The notes under the pieces are model-generated. The model had not been told where the DNA came from. It saw nothing but the letters and a program-made list of their open reading frames with translations, and did no database searches. Below, piece by piece: positions 1 through 7,425 of a stretch of DNA of 17,399 nt. The translations under genes and the position numbers were made by a program. Source of the stretch: Pelobacter sp. UBA6093 (lineage in GTDB: Bacteria > Desulfobacterota > Desulfuromonadia > Desulfuromonadales > Syntrophotaleaceae). The DNA lies in assembly GCA_002435955.1 (NCBI GenBank), contig DIWZ01000004.1:1-17399 (forward strand). The letters run 5' to 3'. The stretch's first letter is position 1, and each line of letters opens with the position of its first letter.

Positions 1-118
1 AGCAATTTTTCCCAAGGTCAAGGAAATCAGCGCTTGCACGGAGGCGTAGGTGTCTACGCCGCACACGCAAGCGTGCTGATTGACGCCGAGATTGGGGGAA
101 AGGGCCGTTTCCGGATGA
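1..118 (+). repeat. Palindromic repeat, copy 1 (left end cut by window, short right arm)
   Basis: Positions 1-96 match 183-279 with about four substitutions and one single-base indel. The core GGCGTAG-GTGT-CTACGCC (44-61) is a short hairpin, flanked by CGCTTGC and GCAAGCG that can also pair. After GATTGGG (90-96) this copy follows a different, shorter right arm, ending in GTTTCCGGATGAA, which it shares with the inverted copy at 17306-17399. An open frame crosses the repeat, but the differences between copies are amino-acid changing, so it is probably not coding. Function unknown. Confidence 0.85.
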
Positions 119-355
119 AAAACAACTATGTGTTCATCCGGAATCTATGGATGGACACAGTGCCTTTTTCATATGGGAAACGAGCAATTTTTCCCAAAGT
201 CAAGGAAATCAAGCGCTTGCACGGAGGCGTAGATGTCTACGCCGCACACGCCAACGTGCTGATTGACGCCGAGATTGGGAAAAATCGCTCGTTTCCCGTA
301 TAAAAACTGCACTTGTGTTCATTCATGGTTTCCGGATGAACACTATGTTAGTTTT
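119..355 (+). repeat. Palindromic repeat, copy 2 (apparently full length, giant hairpin)
   Basis: The two halves are inverted copies of each other over nearly the whole length. AGTGC...GGGAAACGAGCAATTTTTCCCAA (159-197) pairs with 275-313 at all but a few positions. GTTCATCCGGAA (132-143) pairs with TTCCGGATGAAC (330-341). Inner segments GTCAA/TTGAC and GCACG/CGTGC lead to the perfect centre GGCGTAGA-TG-TCTACGCC (228-245). The whole could fold as a single hairpin of about 237 bases. It ends about 33 bases before the nadK start, so it lies in or beside the nadK leader. It resembles a MITE- or REP-like dispersed element but encodes nothing recognisable. Confidence 0.85.
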
Positions 356-387
356 ACGCCTGACTATCCTGGCGGAGAAAGTGTGAC

Positions 388-1245
388 ATGAGAAAAATCG
401 GAATCTATGCTAAGTGCAATCATCCCGACGCTGTTATGTTGGCTCGCGATGTTGTTGGCTGGTTGCGCGGTCGCGGGCTGGAAGTGTTTCTGGAAAATAC
501 CCTGGCTCAGAATTTGGGGGAGCAGGAAACGGGAATTGACCGCGGTGTCATTCCGGCCATGGTTGATCTGATTATCGTGTTGGGAGGCGACGGCACGCTT
601 ATTTCCGTGGCTCGCCAGGTGTGCGGGCGCAACATACCTATTCTTGGGGTCAACCTCGGCAGTCTCGGTTTTTTGACCGAGGTGACGCGCGGAGAATTGT
701 ACCTTACTCTGGAAAAGGTCCTCCGGGGAGAGTTTACACTGTCTGAACGCATGATGGTGGAAGCGGTGGTTTGGAGGGCAGGAAAGGAAGCAGGCAGGTT
801 TTGCGTTCTCAACGATGTCGTGATTAACAAAGGGGCTCTTGCCCGGATCATCGACATGGAGGTATCTGTAGATGCCGCGTATTTAACAACGTTCAAGGCT
901 GACGGCTTGATAATTGCAACGCCAACCGGGTCGACGGCTTATAATCTCTCCGCGGGCGGGCCGATCATCTCGCCTGGATTGCATTGTCTGGTTGTCACGC
1001 CGATCTGTCCTCACATGTTGGCCAATCGCCCCTTGATCGTTGCCGACACGGTATGTATCCGTATCGAGGTCAAGTTCCGGGATCAGGATGTGCTGCTGAC
1101 GGCAGACGGTCAGGTCGGGATGGCGCTGGAGGCGGGGGATGTGGTGGAGATACGCAAGGCCGACCGGTGTACCTGGTTGATAAAAAGCCCGTCCAAAGAG
1201 TATTTTGAAGTGCTGCGTACCAAGTTGGGTTGGGGAGAACGCTGA
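388..1245 (+). CDS. nadK: NAD kinase
   Basis: Cytosolic kinase that phosphorylates NAD+ to NADP+ with ATP (or polyphosphate in some members), the only de novo source of NADP. The 285-residue product has the family length. The GGDGT nucleotide-binding loop is at residues 66-70, LNDVV at 141-145 supplies the conserved Asn-Asp that binds NAD, and TPTGSTAYNLSAGGP at 178-192 is the second family signature, followed by LTADGQ at 237-242. The start is fixed by GGAG at 374-377, ten bases before ATG. recN follows after 49 bases, a common bacterial pairing that suggests co-transcription. The gene begins about 33 bases downstream of a large palindromic repeat; I see no clear sigma-70 promoter between them, so its promoter may lie in or upstream of the repeat. 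Confidence 0.97.
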   Translation: MRKIGIYAKCNHPDAVMLARDVVGWLRGRGLEVFLENTLAQNLGEQETGIDRGVIPAMVDLIIVLGGDGTLISVARQVCGRNIPILGVNLGSLGFLTEVTRGELYLTLEKVLRGEFTLSERMMVEAVVWRAGKEAGRFCVLNDVVINKGALARIIDMEVSVDAAYLTTFKADGLIIATPTGSTAYNLSAGGPIISPGLHCLVVTPICPHMLANRPLIVADTVCIRIEVKFRDQDVLLTADGQVGMALEAGDVVEIRKADRCTWLIKSPSKEYFEVLRTKLGWGER

Positions 1246-1253
1246 ATCCGGGT

Positions 1254-1287
1254 CCTCGGTATATGGGCCGGGGTTGTTCAACCGAGG
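1254..1287 (+). promoter_or_regulatory. Hairpin that could mask the recN ribosome binding site
   Basis: CCTCGGT (1254-1260) is a perfect inverted match to ACCGAGG (1281-1287), with a 20-base loop. The 3' arm contains GAGG of the recN Shine-Dalgarno run GAGGGGG (1284-1290), so pairing would hide part of it. An alternative small stem GGTTG-TT-CAACC (1273-1284) competes for the same bases. The role is inferred from pairing only. Confidence 0.4.
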
Positions 1288-1294
1288 GGGAACT

Positions 1295-2977
1295 ATGCTG
1301 ACGGATCTCCATATCAGGCATTTCGCGATCATTGACCGACTGCATGTGTCATTTAGCGGCGGATTCAATGTGCTGACCGGTGAAACGGGAGCCGGCAAGT
1401 CGATTATTGTCGATGCCGTTGCGCTTATTCTGGGTGGTCGGGCAAATCCCGACCTGGTGCGTACTGGCGAGGACGAAGCCGTGGTGGAGGCGGTGTTCGA
1501 TCTTTCCGGCAGGCCGTTGCTGCGCCGCGAACTGGACGATGGCGGTTTCGGGAACGAAGACGAACTGCTGGTCAAGCGGGTCGTTAACCGCACCGGGCGC
1601 AACAAGATTTTCATCAACGGGTCGCTGGCCAAACTCTCGCAATTGCAACCGTTAACGACCCGCCTTATGAATATCTATGGCCAGCACGAACATCAGAGTC
1701 TGCAGCGCGTCGAGTATCATCTGGCCATGCTGGATCGTTTTGCCGGCCTGACGGACGAAGTCGAGACCTACGGCAAGCTGTATGAGCAGGTTCGTGAACA
1801 GGATGCACGTCTGCGAGCTCTGGAAGAAGCTGAACAGCAGCGCTCCGATCGCCTGGACCAACTTAAGTTCCAGCAACACGAACTGGCTGCCGCTGACCTT
1901 AAAGAGGGGGAGGAGGAAGAGCTCCTGACGGAGCGGCGCCTGATTCTGAATTCCGAACGGCTGGTGCGGGTAGCCGAGCGTGGCTATGAAACCTTTTATG
2001 CTGCGGAAGGGGCGATCAGTGAACAGCTCGATTCGCTTGCCGGCGAGTTGGAAAAACTCTGTGATGTCGACCCGTTTCTGACGGGGCCGGCTGAAGAGAT
2101 CCGCAACGCTCTGTATGTGATCGAAGATGTTGCCTTCAAGCTGCGGGAGTATGCCGGGCGCGTGGCTTTTGATCCGGGCCGGCAGTCTGAGGTGGAAAAG
2201 CGCCTCGATCTCATCTCCGGGCTCAAGCGTAAATATGGGATGAGCGTTGGCGATATGATCGCCCATGCGGCGGCCATCGAGGGTCAGGTTGAAGATTTGA
2301 CCCATGCCGACGCCCTGCGCGAAGGTTTGAAGCACAAACTGGCCGCCGAAAGGGAGGCTCTTCTGGTGAAAGCCGAGGCCATTTCCACCTGCCGTCACGA
2401 AGCCGCCGAGCAGTTGCGTGGAGCAGTTGAGGCGCAGTTGGCCGATCTGGCCATGCAGCGTGCCACGTTTGAAATGCGTCTGTTCCCGCTTGACGAACCG
2501 GGGCCGCTGGGGATGGAGCGGGGCGAATTCTACCTTGCGCCCAATGCGGGCGAAGCGCCCAAACCCCTGGCCTGGATCGCTTCGGGGGGGGAATTGTCGC
2601 GCATCATGCTGGCCTTAAGGCGTGCCGCCCCCGGCGGAGATGAAATTTCAACCCTGATCTTTGATGAAGTCGATGCGGGGGTCGGCGGGGTTGCGGCAAG
2701 TGCCATAGGATCCAAGCTGCGAGATATCGCCAGCCAGGCGCAGGTGCTCTGTGTTACGCACCTGCCGCAGGTGGCCGCCTGCGCCGATCATCATTACCGG
2801 ATTCAAAAACAGGAGAAGGATGGCCGCACCTTTACCGAATTGGTTTCGTTACAGGGCGAGCTGCGGGTGGAGGAGATGGCGCGGATGCTGGGCGGAGCCC
2901 AGGTGACGGAACGTACTCTGGAACACGCACGGGAAATTATCGGCCAGTCCATGTCGGGGCAACAAGAGAGGACTTGA
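1295..2977 (+). CDS. recN: DNA repair ATPase RecN
   Basis: SMC-like ATPase that gathers and protects DNA ends in recombinational repair of double-strand breaks. The 560-residue product compares with about 553 in E. coli. Walker A GETGAGKS is at residues 29-36, the YGQHEHQSL segment at 128-136, a Glu/Arg-rich coiled-coil arm runs roughly from 155 to 360, the ABC signature SGGELSR is at 430-436, and Walker B IFDEVDAG follows with Asp457/Glu458. VTHLPQVAACADHHY is the usual His-switch region. The frame is open upstream to 1205, overlapping nadK, but GAGGGGG at 1284-1290 and the family N-terminus MLTDLHIRHF support ATG 1295. The acetyltransferase gene starts four bases after the stop. I saw no obvious LexA box. 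Confidence 0.97.
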   Translation: MLTDLHIRHFAIIDRLHVSFSGGFNVLTGETGAGKSIIVDAVALILGGRANPDLVRTGEDEAVVEAVFDLSGRPLLRRELDDGGFGNEDELLVKRVVNRTGRNKIFINGSLAKLSQLQPLTTRLMNIYGQHEHQSLQRVEYHLAMLDRFAGLTDEVETYGKLYEQVREQDARLRALEEAEQQRSDRLDQLKFQQHELAAADLKEGEEEELLTERRLILNSERLVRVAERGYETFYAAEGAISEQLDSLAGELEKLCDVDPFLTGPAEEIRNALYVIEDVAFKLREYAGRVAFDPGRQSEVEKRLDLISGLKRKYGMSVGDMIAHAAAIEGQVEDLTHADALREGLKHKLAAEREALLVKAEAISTCRHEAAEQLRGAVEAQLADLAMQRATFEMRLFPLDEPGPLGMERGEFYLAPNAGEAPKPLAWIASGGELSRIMLALRRAAPGGDEISTLIFDEVDAGVGGVAASAIGSKLRDIASQAQVLCVTHLPQVAACADHHYRIQKQEKDGRTFTELVSLQGELRVEEMARMLGGAQVTERTLEHAREIIGQSMSGQQERT

Positions 2978-2981
2978 ATTC

Positions 2982-3431
2982 ATGATCCGTAAAGCGCGTA
3001 TTCCAGACGTCAAGGTTGTCCACAAGCTGTTGCTCAGTTATGCGCAGCAGGGGCTCATGTTGTCGCGCTCCCTGGCGGACATGTATGAGTGTCTGCGCGA
3101 TTTCTACATTCTTGAGCTGGAAGGTGAAGTGATCGGAGCCGTAGCGTTGCATATCTGTTGGGAAGATCTGGCTGAAATCCGCTCGCTCGCGGTCTCGCAG
3201 GCCCATGAGCGCCGAGGGGTAGGTCGCCAGCTTGTGCAGGCTTGTCTCGATGAAGCCCGCGGGCTCGGGCTGAAGCAGGTTTTTGCCCTGACCTATCAAC
3301 CGGGTTTTTTTGAAAAGATGGGGTTCGATTTTATCGAAAAATCGGAACTCCCTCAAAAAATCTGGAGCGATTGCATCAAATGTCCGAAATTCCCCGATTG
3401 CGATGAAATCGCCATGAGCATTCGCCTCTGA
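2982..3431 (+). CDS. Short-form N-acetylglutamate synthase (ArgA-type GNAT acetyltransferase)
   Basis: Probable GNAT enzyme transferring acetyl from acetyl-CoA to glutamate, the first step of arginine synthesis. The 149-residue protein is only the acetyltransferase domain and lacks the amino-acid-kinase domain of E. coli ArgA. The acetyl-CoA motif RRGVGR is at 77-82, ALTYQPGFFEKMGF spans 102-115, and a C-terminal CIKCPKFPDCDEIAM segment (131-145; Cys131, 134, 140) resembles short NAGS proteins known from other bacteria. GAGAGGA at 2966-2972 precedes the ATG by nine bases, and recN ends only four bases upstream, implying translation from the same message. The substrate is inferred from family and from argJ further downstream; another small amine substrate is possible. 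Confidence 0.8.
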   Translation: MIRKARIPDVKVVHKLLLSYAQQGLMLSRSLADMYECLRDFYILELEGEVIGAVALHICWEDLAEIRSLAVSQAHERRGVGRQLVQACLDEARGLGLKQVFALTYQPGFFEKMGFDFIEKSELPQKIWSDCIKCPKFPDCDEIAMSIRL

Positions 3432-3443
3432 CGGAGTCGGCAA

Positions 3444-3476
3444 GGGAGAACCCGGATCCTGCCTGGAGGTTTTCCC
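3444..3476 (+). other. Hairpin in the spacer before the M23 peptidase gene
   Basis: GGGAGAACC (3444-3452) pairs with GGTTTTCCC (3468-3476), with one G-U pair and a 15-base loop; GTCGG (3436-3440) and CCGAC further out could extend it. No T run follows, so it is not a canonical terminator. It could be a processing or RNA-stability site in the 174-base gap after the acetyltransferase gene. The rest of the gap is AT-rich near 3540-3590, and I see no convincing promoter there. Confidence 0.35.
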
Positions 3477-3605
3477 GCCGGGATGGCCGACCGACAGGGG
3501 CGCCCGTAGTCGTGGAGAGATAATTTCAATCCTTGGCGGGCGTGATTTCTTTTTATCAATAATCAGTATTCAATGTTTTGTTGTGCTCTTTAAGGGGAGG
3601 TTTTT

Positions 3606-4475
3606 TTGCCCGCCGAGAAGTATTCCATCATCATCATACCCGAAGGTCACCGTCGCACCCACCGGTTTCAGGTTAACCGGAATTGGGCGCGGTTGCTGGC
3701 GGCAGTGCTGGTGGTGGCTGTACTGATGGTCAGTGGTCTGGTTTACCATTGTTGTCGTATCCAGATGGATCGTGCCGAGTTGCAGCGTTTGCGGACTGAG
3801 CGACGCAGCTACCAGCAGGAGCTGCGGCAGGTGGCCGGCCAGCTTGAAACTTTGCGCAAAGACATGGTGGTGCTGGCCAGCAACGACACCAAGGTCCGGT
3901 TAATGACCAAACTGGCCAAGCCCGTTGAAAACGTGTCCGTGGGAATTGGCGGACCGGTTGAAACCGATCCTGTCAGGGAGCTCTCCGGAGTACAGCGCCA
4001 GATTGACGATATCCGCCAGGATATCGATTTGCGCAGGGAAAGCCTGGAAGAGCTTCAGGGGGCACTTAACGACCAGCGGTCGCTATTCGCAGCGAGACCC
4101 AAAGGGAAGCCGGCCAAGGGCTGGGTCACTTCAGGATTCGGGGTACGCAAGTCGCCTTTCTCTGACGGTAACAAGATGCATTGCGGCCTGGATATTGCCG
4201 CACGTACCGGCACTCCGGTCCTGGCGCCGGCCGATGGCGTCGTAAAGCGTGTGGGTACCGCACCGGATTACGGAAAAATGGTCGTCATCGATCACGGTTA
4301 CGGTTATCAGACTCTCTATGCGCATAATTCAAAGCTGTTCGTCAAGGTTGGGCAGCGGGTCAAACGAGGCGACCAGATTGCGGCTATCGGCAATACCGGA
4401 CGTTCGACCGGTTCCCACCTTCATTATGAAGTTCACCTGAACGGTGTTCCCATCGACCCTCGAAAGTTTCTCTAG
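3606..4475 (+). CDS. Membrane-anchored M23 (LytM-type) peptidase
   Basis: Predicted cell-wall hydrolase, or regulator of one, acting in the periplasm on peptidoglycan cross-links. In the 289 residues: a cytoplasmic N-terminus with the IIIIPEGH segment (8-15), one membrane helix (about 28-48), a coiled-coil stalk (about 52-160), then the M23 domain (172-289). The metal and catalytic residues appear intact: His192 and Asp196 in HCGLD, His240 in YAH, and His271/His273 in HLHYE, so it looks active rather than an EnvC-type degenerate activator. It starts with TTG, supported by the strong GGGGAGG at 3594-3600 and by the lack of any other in-frame start before residue 54. A terminator follows at 4512. 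Confidence 0.93.
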   Translation: MPAEKYSIIIIPEGHRRTHRFQVNRNWARLLAAVLVVAVLMVSGLVYHCCRIQMDRAELQRLRTERRSYQQELRQVAGQLETLRKDMVVLASNDTKVRLMTKLAKPVENVSVGIGGPVETDPVRELSGVQRQIDDIRQDIDLRRESLEELQGALNDQRSLFAARPKGKPAKGWVTSGFGVRKSPFSDGNKMHCGLDIAARTGTPVLAPADGVVKRVGTAPDYGKMVVIDHGYGYQTLYAHNSKLFVKVGQRVKRGDQIAAIGNTGRSTGSHLHYEVHLNGVPIDPRKFL

Positions 4476-4511
4476 GAGCCTGTCGCCAGATTCCTGGATC
4501 CGTATTTGATG

Positions 4512-4536
4512 GCCTCTGCATGACAGGGGCTTTTTT
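4512..4536 (+). terminator. Rho-independent terminator after the peptidase gene
   Basis: GCCTCTG (4512-4518) pairs with CAGGGGC (4524-4530), including one G-U pair, across a five-base loop, followed by six T. It separates the nadK-to-peptidase group from secA. Confidence 0.7.
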
Positions 4537-4567
4537 GCGCGCGGCTATCCTGCATCATCCATTCCCG

Positions 4568-4597
4568 TTGAGGTGACAGGCTGCTTTGTGCTACACT
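4568..4597 (+). promoter_or_regulatory. Possible sigma-70 promoter of secA
   Basis: TTGAGG (4568-4573), an 18-base spacer and TACACT (4592-4597), just after the upstream terminator. It would give a leader of about 80 bases before the secA ATG. Confidence 0.4.
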
Positions 4598-4683
4598 TCG
4601 CCGGGACTTGGCGGGTGTCCTTTTTCGTCCCCGTCGATACACCCTCCCGGCTGAATGTTGGCCACACTAACGGAGAATTATTA

Positions 4684-7374
4684 ATGGTTGGAAACATGCT
4701 GACAAAAATATTCGGCAGCAAAAACGAGCGCGATCTTAAGCGTATGCAGCCGTTGGTGACGCAGATTGGAAATCTTGAACAGGAAATGGCGAGTCTTTCC
4801 GACGAGGCTCTAGCTGGCAAGACCGTCGCTTTTCGACAGCAGCTTGCACAGGGTGCCTCGCTGGACTCGTTATTGCCTGAAGCTTTTGCGGTCGTTCGTG
4901 AGGCGGGTAAACGGGTGCTGGGCATGCGCCATTTTGATGTGCAGCTTATCGGTGGCATCGTTCTGCATCAGGGCAAGATAGCTGAAATGAAAACCGGCGA
5001 AGGCAAGACCCTTGTGGCAACCTTGGCCTCCTACCTCAATGCGCTGCCTGGCAAAGGCGTCCATGTTATTACGGTTAACGATTATCTTGCCAGTCGCGAC
5101 GCCGAATGGATGGGACGTATTCATCGATTTCTCGGTTTGAGTGTCGGTTGCATCGTCCATGGCCTGAGCGACCAGCAACGCAAAGAGGCCTATCGCTGCG
5201 ATATTACCTACGGCACGAACAACGAGTTCGGTTTTGATTACCTGCGCGACAACATGAAGTTTTCTCTGGAAGACTACGCACAGAGGCCGTTGCATTACGC
5301 CATTGTCGATGAAGTGGATTCGATTCTCATTGACGAGGCACGCACACCGTTGATTATCTCGGGGCCGAGCGAAGCTTCCAGCGAACTCTATTATTCGGTT
5401 AATCGTATCATCCCCATGTTGCAAAAAGGGGAGCTGATCGAAAGCCGGGATGGCCGCGTGGGTCAGACCGTGAGGGAATATACCGGCGATTATACCGTCG
5501 ACGAAAAGGCCAAGAGCGCGACCCTTACCGAAGAGGGCGTTGCCAAGGTGGAGCGCCTGCTGGGGGTGGAGAATCTCTACGATCCAGGCAATATCGAGAT
5601 GCTGCATCACGTCAACCAGGCGCTGAAAGCGCATGCCTTGTTCAAGCGGGATGTCGATTATGTCGTCAAGGACGGCGAGGTAATGATCGTCGATGAATTC
5701 ACCGGTCGCCTCATGCCGGGACGGCGCTGGAGCGACGGTTTGCACCAGTCTGTGGAAGCCAAGGAGGGGGTCAAGATCGAAAGCGAAAACCAGACCCTGG
5801 CCACCATCACCTTCCAGAACTATTTCCGTATGTACGAAAAACTGGCCGGCATGACCGGTACCGCCGACACCGAGGCGGCGGAATTCAACCAGATCTACAA
5901 ACTCGATGTGATGGTGATCCCCACCAACCGTCCGATGTCGCGTGAGGATCAGGGAGATATCATTTACAAAACCACCAAGGAGAAGTTTCAGGCGGTGGTG
6001 GAGGATATTATCCAGTGTCATGCCAATGGGCAGCCGGTTCTGGTCGGTACCATCTCCATCGAGAATTCCGAAATTCTGTCGGAGATGCTGCGTAAACGTG
6101 GCGTTCCCCACAATGTACTTAACGCGAAGCATCATGAACGCGAAGCGGAGATTGTCTCGCAGGCGGGTCGCAAGGGTGCGGTGACCATCGCCACCAATAT
6201 GGCAGGCCGCGGTACCGATATCATTCTGGGGGGCAACCCCGAGTTGCTGGCACAGCGCGAGAGTGCTGGTGCCGACGCCCCTGAGGAGGCCTATGCGCAG
6301 GCACTGGCCAGATACCAGGACATCTGCGCGCGGGAAAAGCAGGAAGTTCTGACCGCAGGCGGCCTGTATATTCTGGGGACCGAGCGGCATGAAAGCCGGC
6401 GCATTGATAATCAGCTGCGCGGGCGTGCCGGTCGCCAGGGGGATCCCGGCGCAAGCCGTTTTTACCTCAGTCTTGAGGACGACCTGCTGCGGATTTTCGG
6501 GTCTCACCGGGTCGCCTACATCATGGACCGTTTGAAAATTCCCGAGGGTGAGCCCATCGAACATCGCTTTATCTCCAAAGCCATCGAAAATGCGCAGAAA
6601 AAGGTCGAAGGGCATAACTTCGATATCCGCAAGCATCTCATCGAATACGATGATGTCATGAACACCCAGCGCAACGTCATCTATTCCCAGCGCCGCGAAG
6701 TGTTGGCGGAAGAGCAGCTTCCGGAGACTTATGCAGCCATTATGGAAGAGATTGTCGAGGATATCGTTGCCACCTTCTGTCCTGAAAAAAGTAACCCCGA
6801 AGACTGGAACTGGAAGAGTCTCAGCGAGGATTTTTACACCCAGTTCAATATGACTCCAGCACCTCTGGAGGTAGCGGCGCATGACCTGACGCCTGCAGTG
6901 CTGTTGGCGCACCTCAAGGAACAGGTCCGTCAACGTTTTCAGGAACGCGAAACCGAATTTACTCCCCCGGTCATGGCTCACCTGATGAAGGTGCTGTTGT
7001 TGCAGACCATTGATGCCCAGTGGAAAGACCATCTGCTGTCCATCGATCACCTCAAGGAAGGCATTGGTTTGCGCGGCTATGCCCAGCGCAATCCCAAGCA
7101 AGAATATAAGCGGGAGGCTTACGAGCTGTTTTTGCAGGTGATGGGGCGCATCCGCCAGGAAGTGATACAAAAGCTGTTTCGCATCCAACTGGCCAAAGAG
7201 CAGGACGTGGAGCGTATGGAAACCCGTCAGCGCAGACACCAGATGGTGTTCAATCGTGCCGGTGACGCAGATGTGGCGTCCAAGCCGCAGATTCGCCAGG
7301 ACAAAAAGGTCGGACGCAATGATCTTTGCCCTTGCGGAAGTGGCTTGAAATTCAAGAAATGTTGCGGTCAGTAA
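4684..7374 (+). CDS. secA: Preprotein translocase ATPase SecA
   Basis: Motor ATPase that pushes unfolded preproteins through the SecYEG channel. The 896 residues compare with about 901 in E. coli. Walker A KTGEGKT is at 103-109, the Walker B region DEVD at 209-212 is followed by ILIDEARTP, and the second helicase lobe carries TNMAGRGTDIILGG from 504. The C-terminus is a zinc-binding SEC-C tail with Cys882, Cys884, Cys893 and Cys894, the SecB/lipid-binding form. ATG 4684 is chosen because GGAG at 4672-4675 lies eight bases upstream; an internal ATG at 4696 would also fit the family but has a weak site. The frame is open further upstream to 4573, but that part is not SecA-like. argJ follows after about 50 bases with no terminator between them. 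Confidence 0.98.
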   Translation: MVGNMLTKIFGSKNERDLKRMQPLVTQIGNLEQEMASLSDEALAGKTVAFRQQLAQGASLDSLLPEAFAVVREAGKRVLGMRHFDVQLIGGIVLHQGKIAEMKTGEGKTLVATLASYLNALPGKGVHVITVNDYLASRDAEWMGRIHRFLGLSVGCIVHGLSDQQRKEAYRCDITYGTNNEFGFDYLRDNMKFSLEDYAQRPLHYAIVDEVDSILIDEARTPLIISGPSEASSELYYSVNRIIPMLQKGELIESRDGRVGQTVREYTGDYTVDEKAKSATLTEEGVAKVERLLGVENLYDPGNIEMLHHVNQALKAHALFKRDVDYVVKDGEVMIVDEFTGRLMPGRRWSDGLHQSVEAKEGVKIESENQTLATITFQNYFRMYEKLAGMTGTADTEAAEFNQIYKLDVMVIPTNRPMSREDQGDIIYKTTKEKFQAVVEDIIQCHANGQPVLVGTISIENSEILSEMLRKRGVPHNVLNAKHHEREAEIVSQAGRKGAVTIATNMAGRGTDIILGGNPELLAQRESAGADAPEEAYAQALARYQDICAREKQEVLTAGGLYILGTERHESRRIDNQLRGRAGRQGDPGASRFYLSLEDDLLRIFGSHRVAYIMDRLKIPEGEPIEHRFISKAIENAQKKVEGHNFDIRKHLIEYDDVMNTQRNVIYSQRREVLAEEQLPETYAAIMEEIVEDIVATFCPEKSNPEDWNWKSLSEDFYTQFNMTPAPLEVAAHDLTPAVLLAHLKEQVRQRFQERETEFTPPVMAHLMKVLLLQTIDAQWKDHLLSIDHLKEGIGLRGYAQRNPKQEYKREAYELFLQVMGRIRQEVIQKLFRIQLAKEQDVERMETRQRRHQMVFNRAGDADVASKPQIRQDKKVGRNDLCPCGSGLKFKKCCGQ

Positions 7375-7425
7375 GACTTTTTGCGTAACGCATTACCCTT
7401 CTCCGAGATAAAGCAGGAGCACATG

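Noticed and set aside
34..303. 89-codon frame with a repeated HGGVxVYAAHAxVLIDAEIG peptide across the left repeats
   Set aside because: It runs through two copies of a palindromic element, starts with TTG without a ribosome binding site, and the copies differ mainly by amino-acid-changing substitutions. It is better explained as repeat DNA.
1..355. CRISPR array
   Set aside because: The repeats are long, only two in tandem, without regular short repeats and unique spacers, and no cas gene is present.
1205..1294. N-terminal extension of recN overlapping nadK
   Set aside because: The extension is not RecN-like, and the strong Shine-Dalgarno sequence at 1284-1290 marks ATG 1295.
4573..4683. N-terminal extension of secA
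   Set aside because: It lies between the promoter and the Shine-Dalgarno sequence, is not SecA-like, and the GGAG at 4672-4675 points to ATG 4684. It also does not look like a SecM-type arrest peptide, as it is in frame and continuous with secA.
4870..7239. 789-codon minus-strand frame
   Set aside because: It is antisense to secA, with no recognisable domains; it follows from the codon bias of secA on the other strand.
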